Below are positions 34,201 through 41,740 of a stretch of DNA of 64,000 nucleotides, in pieces. This DNA comes from CAYQQR01 sp964420035 (GTDB lineage Bacteria; Bacteroidota; Bacteroidia; Bacteroidales; SM23-62), in contig CAYQQR010000011.1 in NCBI GenBank assembly GCA_964420035.1, positions 1-64,000 on the forward strand, read 5' to 3'. Position numbers and translations under genes: made by a program. Below the pieces are notes generated by a model. It was not told where the DNA came from and did no database searches. It saw only the letters and a program-made list of their open reading frames with translations. Numbering within the stretch: the first letter of the stretch is position 1; every line of letters starts with the position of its first letter.

Positions 34201-35740
34201 TGAAATAATTGAAAAACAACTGGGGCTTGCGTGACAATACGGCCGGGGGAGCGTCATTCCCCATGGATCCGAGGGGTTCCTTGGCTTTGGAAGCCATGGG
34301 CTTGATGATGAGTTCAATATCCTCCCTGGTGTAACCATATAATCTCAACCTGTTCAGATAAGAAGGACCCACATCCACCGGGCTTTGAACCCCCACTTCA
34401 ATGTCTTCCAGGTTGACCATGTTCTGGCTTATCCATTCCTGGTAAGGATGTTGTTCCGCCAGGATTCGCTTCAGCTCATCGTCCCGGAGTATCTTGCCCT
34501 CCAGTGTATCGAAAAGAAGCATCTTGCCCGGCCGGAGCCGGCCCTTTTCAACGATCTGATCCGGTGGAAAAACCTGCACCCCGGTTTCTGATCCCATTAC
34601 GACATGGCCATCCTCGGTTACCAGGTACCGGGAGGGCCTCAGGCCGTTCCGATCCAGGGTGCCCCCGATATACCGCCCATCAGTGAATATAAGGGAGGCC
34701 GGTCCGTCCCAGGGTTCCATGAAAGTGCTGTGATAAGCATAAAAAGCCCTGAGGTCATCCGATATCGGATTCTTATGGTTCCAGGATTCGGGGATAAGCA
34801 TGGCAATGGCATGGGGCAGTGTCTTGCCGGTCATGAGCATAAATTCCAAAACATTGTCCAGGGACGCGGAATCGGACTTATCCGGCTCGATCACCGGATA
34901 TAACTTCTCCAGATCATCACCCAGGAAGTGAGATCGTAACAAAGATTCCCGGGCCTTCATCCAGAAGCGGTTCCCCTTGATGGTGTTGATCTCCCCGTTG
35001 TGCGCAAGGAACCTGAATGGTTGTGCCAAATCCCAGGAAGGAAAGGTATTGGTACTGAAGCGGGAATGAATGAGGGCAATGGCAGATTTCATCCGGGCAT
35101 CCTTGAGATCCAGGAAATATTCGCCTAGCTGCGGCGAAGTCAGCATGCCCTTGTAAACCAATACGCGGGCAGATAAACTGGGAATATAAAAACAATGCCG
35201 TCCCTCTATGTTGCTGGCACGAATCTCATTTTCGGTCCGTTTCCTCACAATATAGAGCTTTCGTTCCAGCTCCATGGTCTCATCATCCGAAGCCAGTAAC
35301 ACCTGTATGATAAGGGGCTCCGACTTTCGGGAGATATCCCCTAAAACATCAGGGTTAACGGGTACCTCCCTATAGCCTAATTTTTCAATGCCTTCTTCGC
35401 GAATAATTCTTTCCATGACCGCCAGACAAGCATCGGAGGCCTTTTTGTCCCTGGGTAAGAATATCAATCCCGTACCAAACTTTCCCTCCGGAGGTAAGTT
35501 GTATCCCTGGATCAAATAAAAATCCCTGGGAACCTGTATCATGATCCCCGCCCCGTCACCGGTTTTTTTATCCGACCCCTCCGCGCCCCGGTGGGTCATG
35601 TTGATCAAAACCTCCAGTCCCTTGCCAATGATGTCGTGGGACTTCCTGCCATTCAAATGCGCGACAAAGCCAATTCCACAATTGTCCCGTTCAAACTCCT
35701 GACGGTATAAACCCTGATTCTGTGGACGATACTTTCCCAT
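31208..35740 (-). CDS. gltB: Glutamate synthase large subunit
   Basis: A 1510-residue enzyme of normal length for bacterial GltB. Domains in order: N-terminal class II glutamine amidotransferase with the catalytic cysteine C21 (DNCGIGFVAH, exposed after removal of a short propeptide), the central domain, the FMN-binding synthase barrel with the [3Fe-4S] cysteines (CLMMRKCHLNTCPAGV), and the C-terminal GXGXG beta-helix. With GltD it makes two glutamates from glutamine and 2-oxoglutarate. Upstream are a near-ideal promoter, a 19-residue leader peptide and a two-state terminator/antiterminator, so expression is probably set by attenuation. Confidence 0.96.
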   Translation of the reverse strand: MGKYRPQNQGLYRQEFERDNCGIGFVAHLNGRKSHDIIGKGLEVLINMTHRGAEGSDKKTGDGAGIMIQVPRDFYLIQGYNLPPEGKFGTGLIFLPRDKKASDACLAVMERIIREEGIEKLGYREVPVNPDVLGDISRKSEPLIIQVLLASDDETMELERKLYIVRKRTENEIRASNIEGRHCFYIPSLSARVLVYKGMLTSPQLGEYFLDLKDARMKSAIALIHSRFSTNTFPSWDLAQPFRFLAHNGEINTIKGNRFWMKARESLLRSHFLGDDLEKLYPVIEPDKSDSASLDNVLEFMLMTGKTLPHAIAMLIPESWNHKNPISDDLRAFYAYHSTFMEPWDGPASLIFTDGRYIGGTLDRNGLRPSRYLVTEDGHVVMGSETGVQVFPPDQIVEKGRLRPGKMLLFDTLEGKILRDDELKRILAEQHPYQEWISQNMVNLEDIEVGVQSPVDVGPSYLNRLRLYGYTREDIELIIKPMASKAKEPLGSMGNDAPPAVLSRKPQLFFNYFRQHFAQVTNPAIDPIREELVMSLTGYIGSFQQNLLDDRPDHCKMIKLKSPVVSNSYFQVIKKLSYKGFSTVVLPMLFTADATGDLLGSAVDKLCKDAEKAVDEGKNYIILSDRGADEERAPIPVLLAVSAVHHHLINVRKRMQIDIVVETGEAREVHHFALLFGYGASVINPYMAFAVIDKMIKEKVLQLDYRRAEENYVEAINKGLLKILSKMGISTLRSYRTAQIFEAVGLDQQLISKYFEGTVSRIGGIGLSELAADALSFHEQAFGRDQRAKVLPNPGVYQYRLQGEKHSWNPESIADLQWAVRKEDYKLYKKFSDSVNAHTRGPAFFRGMLYPKKDPVPLEEVEPAGKIVRRFVTGAMSYGSISREAHEALAIAMNRIGGRSNTGEGGEDPERFRVREDGASSRSAIKQIASGRFGVTAEYLVNADEIQIKIAQGAKPGEGGQLPGHKVDHIIARTRYSMPGITLISPPPHHDIYSIEDLAQLIFDLKNVNPKARVSVKLVSASGVGTIAAGVAKAGADIIIISGSEGGTGASPASSIKHAGLPLEIGLSETQQTLVMNNLRKNVILQADGQMKTGLDVIISGLLGAEEFGFATAALITLGCLMMRKCHLNTCPAGVATQDPDLRRRFAGKAGYLVCYMRFVAEETREWMAGLGFREFDELVGRADRLEVKMPGEHPKAKMLDLGSLLYVPGEAQNYPLHYMPASQTHMDKILDREMIRQSRPAIDNKEKVELEYDIKNTDRATGAMLSGQIALKYGNTGIPEESINVRFRGSAGQSFGAFLARGVSFRLEGDSNDYLGKGLSGGKVTVVPPEGSAFVPDQNIIIGNTVLYGATSGELYVNGMAGERFCVRNSGAIAVVEGVGDHCCEYMTGGRTVVLGTTGRNFAAGMSGGIAYVLNEKGNFDYYCNMGMVELSLVEDLNDIRELKELIQKHYDLTHSPKAGKILNEWDQYLSRFIKVIPYEYKKVLEEQKLEALKHKINEIETDVEMQGE

Positions 35741-35761
35741 TGATCTTTCCCTATTTGATAT

Positions 35762-35792
35762 AAAAAAGCCGCTCTCATAATTTGAGAACGGC
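35762..35792 (-). terminator. Intrinsic terminator in the gltB leader (attenuator)
   Basis: On the minus strand GCCGTTCTCA (35792-35783) pairs with TGAGAGCGGC (35777-35768) over ten positions with one U-G wobble, which is valid only in minus-strand RNA. A run of six U follows, and it ends 21 bases before the gltB start codon. An upstream segment at 35813-35822 can pair with the same 5' arm instead. Confidence 0.88.
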
Positions 35793-35812
35793 GCCTTTTC
35801 CTAAACAGTCAT

Positions 35813-35822
35813 ACCATTCTCA
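35813..35822 (-). promoter_or_regulatory. Antiterminator arm overlapping the leader stop codon
   Basis: TGAGAATGGT on the minus strand can pair with all ten bases of the terminator 5' arm (two G-U wobbles). It begins with the UGA stop codon of the leader peptide, so a ribosome at that stop would mask it. Confidence 0.75.
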
Positions 35823-35879
35823 TGGGTCCCCGAAACCTGTTAACTTCCTCTCATCAAACATATAGGTCAGTGTACACAT
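35820..35879 (-). CDS. gltB leader peptide (19 residues)
   Basis: Reads MCTLTYMFDERKLTGFGDP and then UGA. It starts about ten bases after the expected transcription start and ends inside the antiterminator arm, as in translation-controlled attenuators. It has no run of one amino acid; a single Glu codon (position 10) follows an Asp codon. An internal ATG at codon 7 could give a 13-residue form. Confidence 0.65.
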   Translation of the reverse strand: MCTLTYMFDERKLTGFGDP

Positions 35880-35895
35880 GCCTAAAAAATTATCA

Positions 35896-35925
35896 CAAAT
35901 ATAAGACCTTTGGTTATAAATCAAA
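35896..35925 (-). promoter_or_regulatory. Bacteroidota promoter of gltB (TTTG-N18-TATATTTG)
   Basis: On the minus strand TTTG (35925-35922), an 18-base spacer and TATATTTG (35903-35896) match the Bacteroidota consensus at every defined position. Transcription should begin near 35889. Confidence 0.85.
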
Positions 35926-35992
35926 AGTTAAGTTGTTAATTTGTTAATAAAATATCAGGATGATAATCGACTCGGGTGCATGCTCAATAGCT

Positions 35993-36027
35993 GCTGGCGG
36001 CTGGCAGCTTGTAGCTGGCGGCCAGGT
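35993..36027. repeat. Degenerate 7-bp array (GCTGGCG-type)
   Basis: Units GCTGGCG, GCTGGCA, GCTTGTA, GCTGGCG and GCCAGGT follow each other in register. The 15-mer GCTGCTGGCGGCTGG at 35990-36004 recurs inverted at 45332-45346. Confidence 0.75.
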
Positions 36028-36079
36028 ACCAGAGGCCAGCAACAAGGACTCAGCAAAGAAAAAATCTAATTAGAGGAAC

Positions 36080-37264
36080 CTATTCCGAATGATAGTAGGT
36101 ATTCCTCCACAGGTACACCGGTCCGGTGTCCCAGTTGTAGCTGCTGGTGATATCCAGGTCACCGTCATTATCAATATCACCCAGGGCGGCCTTATAGACC
36201 GGCAGGGTATCGATGACGGTACGGGCCCAGTTAAGCCCGGACTCATTGAGGTTGGTAAATAAGAGTAATTCAGGATTTTCGCTCCGGTTCAACGTTCCGG
36301 CTATGATATCGATATCGCCGTCCAGGTCGATATCTGCAGCCTGCAAGCTATGGCAATAATCAACCACCCCAACTTCATGTTTTTCCCAGCGGGTGATGCC
36401 GCCCATGGGATTGTCGGATTCATACCACGCGATGGAAAAACCTGTCTTTTCGGGATGGGAAAAGACCACATCGTTCTTTTCATCATTATTGATGTCGCTG
36501 ACAACGACCATTACGCTGAAATCCTGCCATCCTCCGGTGTAGTCTGTAAACCAAAGCGTATCAATGTCGTACCGTTTCCATGATTCCCGTTGCGGTTTGC
36601 CGGGATTGTGCAGCCAGAATCCGTTCAGGACCACGTCATCATAACCATCCATATCCAGGTCGCCTAGAGCCATGCCCTCCCGTTCCGGGGTAACCATTTT
36701 GGTGATGGACCAACCCGAAACACTATCCTGGTATAAGACAGAAGTAAAATGTTTGGTACGGACCACGACATCGGATCTGCCGTTATGGTCCATGTCATGC
36801 ACCTCAATATTCTTTACTTCGCTGGATTTCTCAATTTCGGCAAGAAAAAATTCGGACCAGCTTGAATTTTCCGGATCACCCGGGTTTTTGTACCACCAGA
36901 CCTGTGCACTGTTATCATTTCCCCGGCTGGTAACGATATCCAGGGCCCCGTCGCCGTCAATGTCGGCAATAACCACCGCATCACCGAAAAAATTCGCGGA
37001 ATCCCTTATGATCACTTTACGCCAGTCGGGATAGAGGTATAATACAAGTTGACCGTCGCTGATCTTACCCCGGTCGCTTCCCCACTGGTGCAATACAACA
37101 TCATTATAACCATCGCCGTTGAGGTCCCCGATAGCAGTCCGGCCCTTACCGTTCCGGTCCAGCATGCCCCGGGAAAAATCAAGGGCATGATCCGCCTGCT
37201 TGCAGAAATACAGGACCCCTGCAAGCAGTAAATAGGATATGACAACGATATACTTTCTCATCAC
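36080..37264 (-). CDS. FG-GAP/VCBS-repeat secreted protein
   Basis: A 394-residue protein with an N-terminal signal or anchor (about 2-20; the Cys at 21 follows a poor lipobox) and repeated FG-GAP-type calcium-loop units such as IGDLNGDGYNDVVL, IADIDGDGALDIV, GDLDMDGYDDVVL, AADIDLDGDIDIIAG and GDIDNDGDLDIT. They should fold into a beta-propeller. Such proteins are common in glycan-utilisation loci, where they may bind ligands or partners. It ends the minus-strand sulfatase operon. Two overlapping TATATTTG elements upstream suggest it also has its own promoter. No catalytic motif is seen. Confidence 0.8.
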   Translation of the reverse strand: MMRKYIVVISYLLLAGVLYFCKQADHALDFSRGMLDRNGKGRTAIGDLNGDGYNDVVLHQWGSDRGKISDGQLVLYLYPDWRKVIIRDSANFFGDAVVIADIDGDGALDIVTSRGNDNSAQVWWYKNPGDPENSSWSEFFLAEIEKSSEVKNIEVHDMDHNGRSDVVVRTKHFTSVLYQDSVSGWSITKMVTPEREGMALGDLDMDGYDDVVLNGFWLHNPGKPQRESWKRYDIDTLWFTDYTGGWQDFSVMVVVSDINNDEKNDVVFSHPEKTGFSIAWYESDNPMGGITRWEKHEVGVVDYCHSLQAADIDLDGDIDIIAGTLNRSENPELLLFTNLNESGLNWARTVIDTLPVYKAALGDIDNDGDLDITSSYNWDTGPVYLWRNTYYHSE

Positions 37265-37287
37265 AAGCTTTTAACGGACTATTTTAT

Positions 37288-37306
37288 CAAATATAAAGCA
37301 AATATA
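37288..37306 (-). promoter_or_regulatory. Two tandem -7 elements (TATATTTG)
   Basis: On the minus strand TATATTTG occurs at 37306-37299 and again at 37295-37288, 24 bases before the FG-GAP gene start. No TTTG -33 element was found. Confidence 0.45.
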
Positions 37307-37358
37307 GTATTGAGCATGTAATTTCTTCCAAATATACTACTGCTGGAAATAAACGGAT

Positions 37359-38897
37359 CTATTCCTTCCTGCCGTATACAACCAGTTCATTAAGATGGAA
37401 GCCCGGTTCACGGACCGGTTCGATGACCTCGATTCTAAGCCTGTGCTCTTTATCTTCCAGTGTATAGTTCCAGAACAGGGGATCCCGCCGGGTGGTATTG
37501 GATACGGGAAATACCCCGGTATGTACCAACTCATCATCAATATAGAAACGTGCCCCGTTTACTTTCTCGCTATGCCTGTGCCAAAAATGGGTTCTTCCCG
37601 TCAGTACACAACCGGCACCGGTAAATTCGATCTCCCACGAGCTTTTGTCCTTGCTGTATTGTTCATAAATATGGATACGCTTCCTGGGAACCAGGCCGTT
37701 AAAATTCTGTTCAAATCTTACCTTCACAGGTTCCTGCGGAATAATGACCACCTCGTCTTTCGTCAGGCTGCCCCCGTTTCGGGCAATGACTTCCCTGGCA
37801 TGCTTCAGACCCAGTGCATAGGCGTCCTCCAGGGATATATCCGTATAAGCAAAATCAATGGTGTCTATATCAGCCAGGCCCTGCTTCCATTCATCCGGAA
37901 TATTGCTATAGCCCATGATGGTTCCCAGTATACCGCCTACGGTTGCAGGATTACAATCGGAATCCTGGCCGCAACGGGTACTGATCTCCATAGAACGGCC
38001 GAAATCTCCATCTCCATACAACAAGCCAATGGCTACATAGGCTGCATTGATCTTGGCATCAATATCGAAAGCCCGGAATACACCGTCGGGGCATCCGATG
38101 TCCCCGCTCCACTTCTTTTGCAGCTCAAACCAATTCTGTTTCCAGTCTTCAGGATACTGATCATGCCATTTCAGTACATCACTTATGCATTGGCAGAACT
38201 CTGTTCCCTCAGGAATGGTCCGCAGGGCCTCATGTACAATAACCCCGGGATCATCATTAAGAAATGCAAGCGAATACATGGTGGCTACAAAGACGCCCCC
38301 GTACCAACCGTCACCGGAATTCATAATGTGACCGATATTGTCGGCTATTTCATTTGCTGTATTCACCATCCCGGGCGACATCAGTCCGGCAAAATCGGCT
38401 TCGATCTGAAAATCGATATCATCGGCATGGGGGTTGTTCAGCCAATGACCGGAAGCAGGGGGCATAATATCGTTAAGAATATTATACCGGGCTGCCTGGT
38501 TGGCATGCCAAAGGGGATAGCCGGCATGGGCAAAAGCCCTTGCAAAACAATCCACCGGGGCATCCAATCCGTATTTCTCAAATACATCCACGAAGGTCAG
38601 ATCCATATAGACATCGTCATACAAACCAGGAGCTTTTTCAAACCATTCTTTCAGCATTCCCTCGTCCCAGTGTATGTCCTGGTAATCCTGGATAAAAGTT
38701 CCGTTAAACTTAAATTCCGTGGGACCGCCGTAGGTAACGCCAATGACCTGTCCGGCCCAGCCTCCTTGTATTTTATCGGCTAGTTTTTCTGCTGATATGC
38801 TTACCGGTTCGGTGTAGTTCACTATTGGATCCTCTTCTTTGGGTTGGCAGGCCTGAACCAGCAGTATTATGAGCGTTAAGGGGAGGAATCTTTTCAT
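37359..38897 (-). CDS. ADP-ribosylglycohydrolase-fold lipoprotein
   Basis: A 512-residue lipoprotein (lipobox ending C17, VQAC). Residues about 35-395 match the ADP-ribosylglycohydrolase (DraG-like) fold with its two metal-site regions: YDDVYMDLTFVD near the N terminus and GQDSDCNPATVGGILG later. The last ~115 residues form a beta-rich, possibly carbohydrate-binding domain. A DraG-fold enzyme at the cell surface or in the periplasm cannot meet normal protein ADP-ribosylation substrates. Its place among glycosidases and sulfatases suggests it cleaves a sugar linkage in the same glycan. That is inference; the substrate is unknown. Confidence 0.78.
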   Translation of the reverse strand: MKRFLPLTLIILLVQACQPKEEDPIVNYTEPVSISAEKLADKIQGGWAGQVIGVTYGGPTEFKFNGTFIQDYQDIHWDEGMLKEWFEKAPGLYDDVYMDLTFVDVFEKYGLDAPVDCFARAFAHAGYPLWHANQAARYNILNDIMPPASGHWLNNPHADDIDFQIEADFAGLMSPGMVNTANEIADNIGHIMNSGDGWYGGVFVATMYSLAFLNDDPGVIVHEALRTIPEGTEFCQCISDVLKWHDQYPEDWKQNWFELQKKWSGDIGCPDGVFRAFDIDAKINAAYVAIGLLYGDGDFGRSMEISTRCGQDSDCNPATVGGILGTIMGYSNIPDEWKQGLADIDTIDFAYTDISLEDAYALGLKHAREVIARNGGSLTKDEVVIIPQEPVKVRFEQNFNGLVPRKRIHIYEQYSKDKSSWEIEFTGAGCVLTGRTHFWHRHSEKVNGARFYIDDELVHTGVFPVSNTTRRDPLFWNYTLEDKEHRLRIEVIEPVREPGFHLNELVVYGRKE

Positions 38898-38962
38898 GTG
38901 GGATTGTTTTTAATGTTATAATGATTGGTATTGTTCCGGGTTCCGGGTTTTTGTATAATCAG

Positions 38963-41695
38963 CTATTGATATTTCATTGACAGTTGCTCACCTTCATTCA
39001 GGATTATCTTATCAGAAAGAATGATCCAACTTATTTTATCCCGGGTGTGCACTGCAATGCTTTTCCCCGATACATCAAGGTATTCTGCATTGTACCGCGC
39101 ACCGAGGCCGAATTGTTCAAGTTCCAATATACCATGTTTTACGGACAGTACGATTTCGTTTTGTTCGATTTGAATTGTACCCCAAGCATTTCCTGCAGAC
39201 CAAAAAGAGCTAAAATCTTTTTGATGGATCGCCGGGTCAAAGGCCATGGCATTAAGATACCCGTCGTAGTACACTCCTGACAAAGCGAGCAGCAGGGCCC
39301 AGCTGGACATGGCCCGTGCATAATAGCGGCCCGATTCGATCTCGGCAAAGGGATTCCTGTTAACCCCCCTGTAGCGTTCCCGAACCGCTCTTACGAGCTC
39401 CAGACCCTCGTCCACCATCCCGGCCCATATAAGGGATGCGGCCACCTGGTATTCGATCCCGGTCCATACTTCCCCTGTATATACAAAAGGAAACAGGGGC
39501 TTCCTGCCCGGGGGCCAGGTACATACCTGCAATCCGGCTTCAGCGTTCAGGGCATAGACCCGTTGCACATTTTCCACTTCTCTGAAATCGGGCCTGTAAT
39601 TGTACCTGTAAATGGAATGCAATGCTTTTTTCGTCTTTTCCTGGTCCACCAGGTAACCCATACCGTTCACATAGGCCAGGAACTGCCCCAGTAACTGGTC
39701 GGAAAGGCAACCTTCCCCGTACTGATAACGGGGCAGACCGGGATTGGAGGGGGAAACCAGCCGTTCCGGGATCTCCAGTCCTTCATTCACCCGGATCTTC
39801 TGTATGAAATATTCCCCGTTCCATAATTCTTCTTCATAGTATTTTTTTCCTTTCTGATATAAAGCGCGATATTCATCGGCCTTTCCTTTCTCATTCATTA
39901 CAGAGGCCATTTCACTGCAGGACTTCAGTGCTCCCAGGTAAAGGGAACCGGTCATCATGTTGGGCCCGAAGAAATTGATATCATAGGTATTATGCTGATC
40001 TCCGCTAAGGACCCCTTTTTTTTCAGGGTCCCAGGGAAATTTTGCATGATTCATCCAATCATAGGGTGGGTCTGTGCCGGTACCTTTCCAGGCAAATTCA
40101 AGTGCTAGCTTCACCCGGGGCCACAGTTTGCGCAACCAGGCCGTATCGCCGGACCGTTTCCATTCCCTGTACACCCGCATGATACTGCCCATCTGCCCGT
40201 CAGCGGCAACATTGGTGAACCACCAGTCATCATCGGTCATTACGGTCCTGAAGCATTGATAACCGTTCTCATGGGTATCATGGAGAAAAGTCCTTTCCCG
40301 GACATTCCTTTCCAGGGAAGGAAAAAGAAATGCCATGGTCTGGGCATAATTCCACACATGGGTGCAGTTGCCCGGGCAGCATCCAAAATCATTACCCAAA
40401 CCTTCATATCCGTGCACGGTTCCCTGTCCATCCCGCAACAGGAGATTGGATTTCAGGGGAACGATGTTGGCTCCCAATGCATCCAGCACATAGTCGGGAA
40501 ACGAGCTGCCATACAGGGCCTCCCTGAAGTGCTCTGATTTTTCTGAAAGTTCCTTCCTGTTCCCGAGAATATATCGGGTAACATCCATTGCAGACCGGTA
40601 ATCGCGTGCGTAATAGTTTTCAAGGATCTTTTTATCGGGTTGGGGATTCCCGAAATGAAGATTCTCCTCCGGCTCCCTGAGGGGAATATACCAGCTGATG
40701 ATGAATGGAACAGTCCATTTTTCACCGGGTTCGAGGCGCTTGTGCAAACACAGGGCAGACACACTGTGTTGCCTGTTGGGATTGACATGGGGACCGGTTT
40801 GAGGGACCAGCCTGCCGTCTTCAGTAAAATCGGACCACAAGCGGTGGGCATCGTCCCACCATCCCTGATGCGGAAAAAAGGTTACCGCATCCAATCCCTC
40901 CTTCAGGGTTGTTACCGACATCTCCCCATACCCGGGCCGGGCAGGATCATCGATGGCTGAACGAAACACCAGGGAGGGGAAGGTATCGGAATCTGCATAA
41001 TAGGTCAGGGCTCCCCGGTTGGTTGGCCGGCTGCCCGGTACGGGCCTCATGAACGGATTGCTCAGGCTGAACAGGATACTGACATCCAGGCCGCGTTCCA
41101 GGGTATTGGTCACTGTCCAATGCAGGATACAGGCAGGCAGGCTGCTGTTTTTGACATCCAAAGGGATCAGGGGATTGAAAGCCTCCAGTTCGAAAACAGC
41201 AGGTACTTTTTCGTCCTGGAGCAGAAGCCTGGCAAAAGGAACTTCAGCCTGAAAACTGCCCTGCTTAAAGCGCGGAACACCGGCAAGCTGGTTTCTGGGA
41301 ACGCCGAAGGGATTGGGAAAATCATTTTCGTGCTCCGCCTCGATAATACGCGTAATGGGTTCAAATTCAACTTCTACTGCTGTGTTGAGCTCCGGGGCGG
41401 GTTTCATCCAGGCTGCAAAAAAGGTCATGTAGGGCGGAACTTCATCCAGATCGGCTCTCCCAAAGAACTCTATCTCCCTGATGTTACCCCTTCCGCCAAG
41501 CAGGATGTCCCCGGTCCCGATTCCCCCCACGGGGAACAATATGTTCCTCAGACTGTCTCCCCTGAACACCGGTTGTTTACCGGATGCAGTGTATTTATGC
41601 AGGTCCCTTGGCTTCAGGTCGCGATCTTCCTTTACCACTCCCCTGCATCCCCAGATGCTCATTAACAGGCCAAGTAAAATGTATTTGTATTTCAT
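38963..41695 (-). CDS. GH116-like glycoside hydrolase (DUF608) lipoprotein
   Basis: A 910-residue lipoprotein (lipobox ending C17, IWGC). The N-terminal part (about 50-350) is a GH116-type beta-sandwich, starting LFPVGGIGTGDILLGGRG. The second part (about 400-850) is the (alpha/alpha)6 DUF608 barrel with WNYAQTMAFLFP, GDQHNTYDINFFGPN and YGEGCLSDQLLGQ. GH116 enzymes are retaining beta-glucosidases, xylosidases or N-acetylglucosaminidases. The segment HNTYDINFF has Asn where homologues that I recall often have Glu. Which residues are catalytic here is not certain. It lies between the GH106-like and the ADP-ribosylglycohydrolase-fold genes in one operon. Confidence 0.82.
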   Translation of the reverse strand: MKYKYILLGLLMSIWGCRGVVKEDRDLKPRDLHKYTASGKQPVFRGDSLRNILFPVGGIGTGDILLGGRGNIREIEFFGRADLDEVPPYMTFFAAWMKPAPELNTAVEVEFEPITRIIEAEHENDFPNPFGVPRNQLAGVPRFKQGSFQAEVPFARLLLQDEKVPAVFELEAFNPLIPLDVKNSSLPACILHWTVTNTLERGLDVSILFSLSNPFMRPVPGSRPTNRGALTYYADSDTFPSLVFRSAIDDPARPGYGEMSVTTLKEGLDAVTFFPHQGWWDDAHRLWSDFTEDGRLVPQTGPHVNPNRQHSVSALCLHKRLEPGEKWTVPFIISWYIPLREPEENLHFGNPQPDKKILENYYARDYRSAMDVTRYILGNRKELSEKSEHFREALYGSSFPDYVLDALGANIVPLKSNLLLRDGQGTVHGYEGLGNDFGCCPGNCTHVWNYAQTMAFLFPSLERNVRERTFLHDTHENGYQCFRTVMTDDDWWFTNVAADGQMGSIMRVYREWKRSGDTAWLRKLWPRVKLALEFAWKGTGTDPPYDWMNHAKFPWDPEKKGVLSGDQHNTYDINFFGPNMMTGSLYLGALKSCSEMASVMNEKGKADEYRALYQKGKKYYEEELWNGEYFIQKIRVNEGLEIPERLVSPSNPGLPRYQYGEGCLSDQLLGQFLAYVNGMGYLVDQEKTKKALHSIYRYNYRPDFREVENVQRVYALNAEAGLQVCTWPPGRKPLFPFVYTGEVWTGIEYQVAASLIWAGMVDEGLELVRAVRERYRGVNRNPFAEIESGRYYARAMSSWALLLALSGVYYDGYLNAMAFDPAIHQKDFSSFWSAGNAWGTIQIEQNEIVLSVKHGILELEQFGLGARYNAEYLDVSGKSIAVHTRDKISWIILSDKIILNEGEQLSMKYQ

Positions 41696-41740
41696 GGATC
41701 GTTAATTGCCATATAAAAACCGGTAAGTTCCCTGTTATCA

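Larger units (their letters stand above)
35741..36079. other. Intergenic region holding the gltB leader and a heptamer array
   Basis: The gltB-proximal half is the attenuator leader and promoter (35762-35925). The other half is AT-rich, then has a degenerate heptamer array (35993-36027) before the FG-GAP gene end. Confidence 0.8.

Noticed and set aside
37395..38783. 462-residue plus-strand open frame antisense to the ADP-ribosylglycohydrolase-fold gene
   Set aside because: It lies wholly opposite a clear gene with a signal peptide and family motifs, has no recognisable domain or signal, and follows from codon bias of the true strand.
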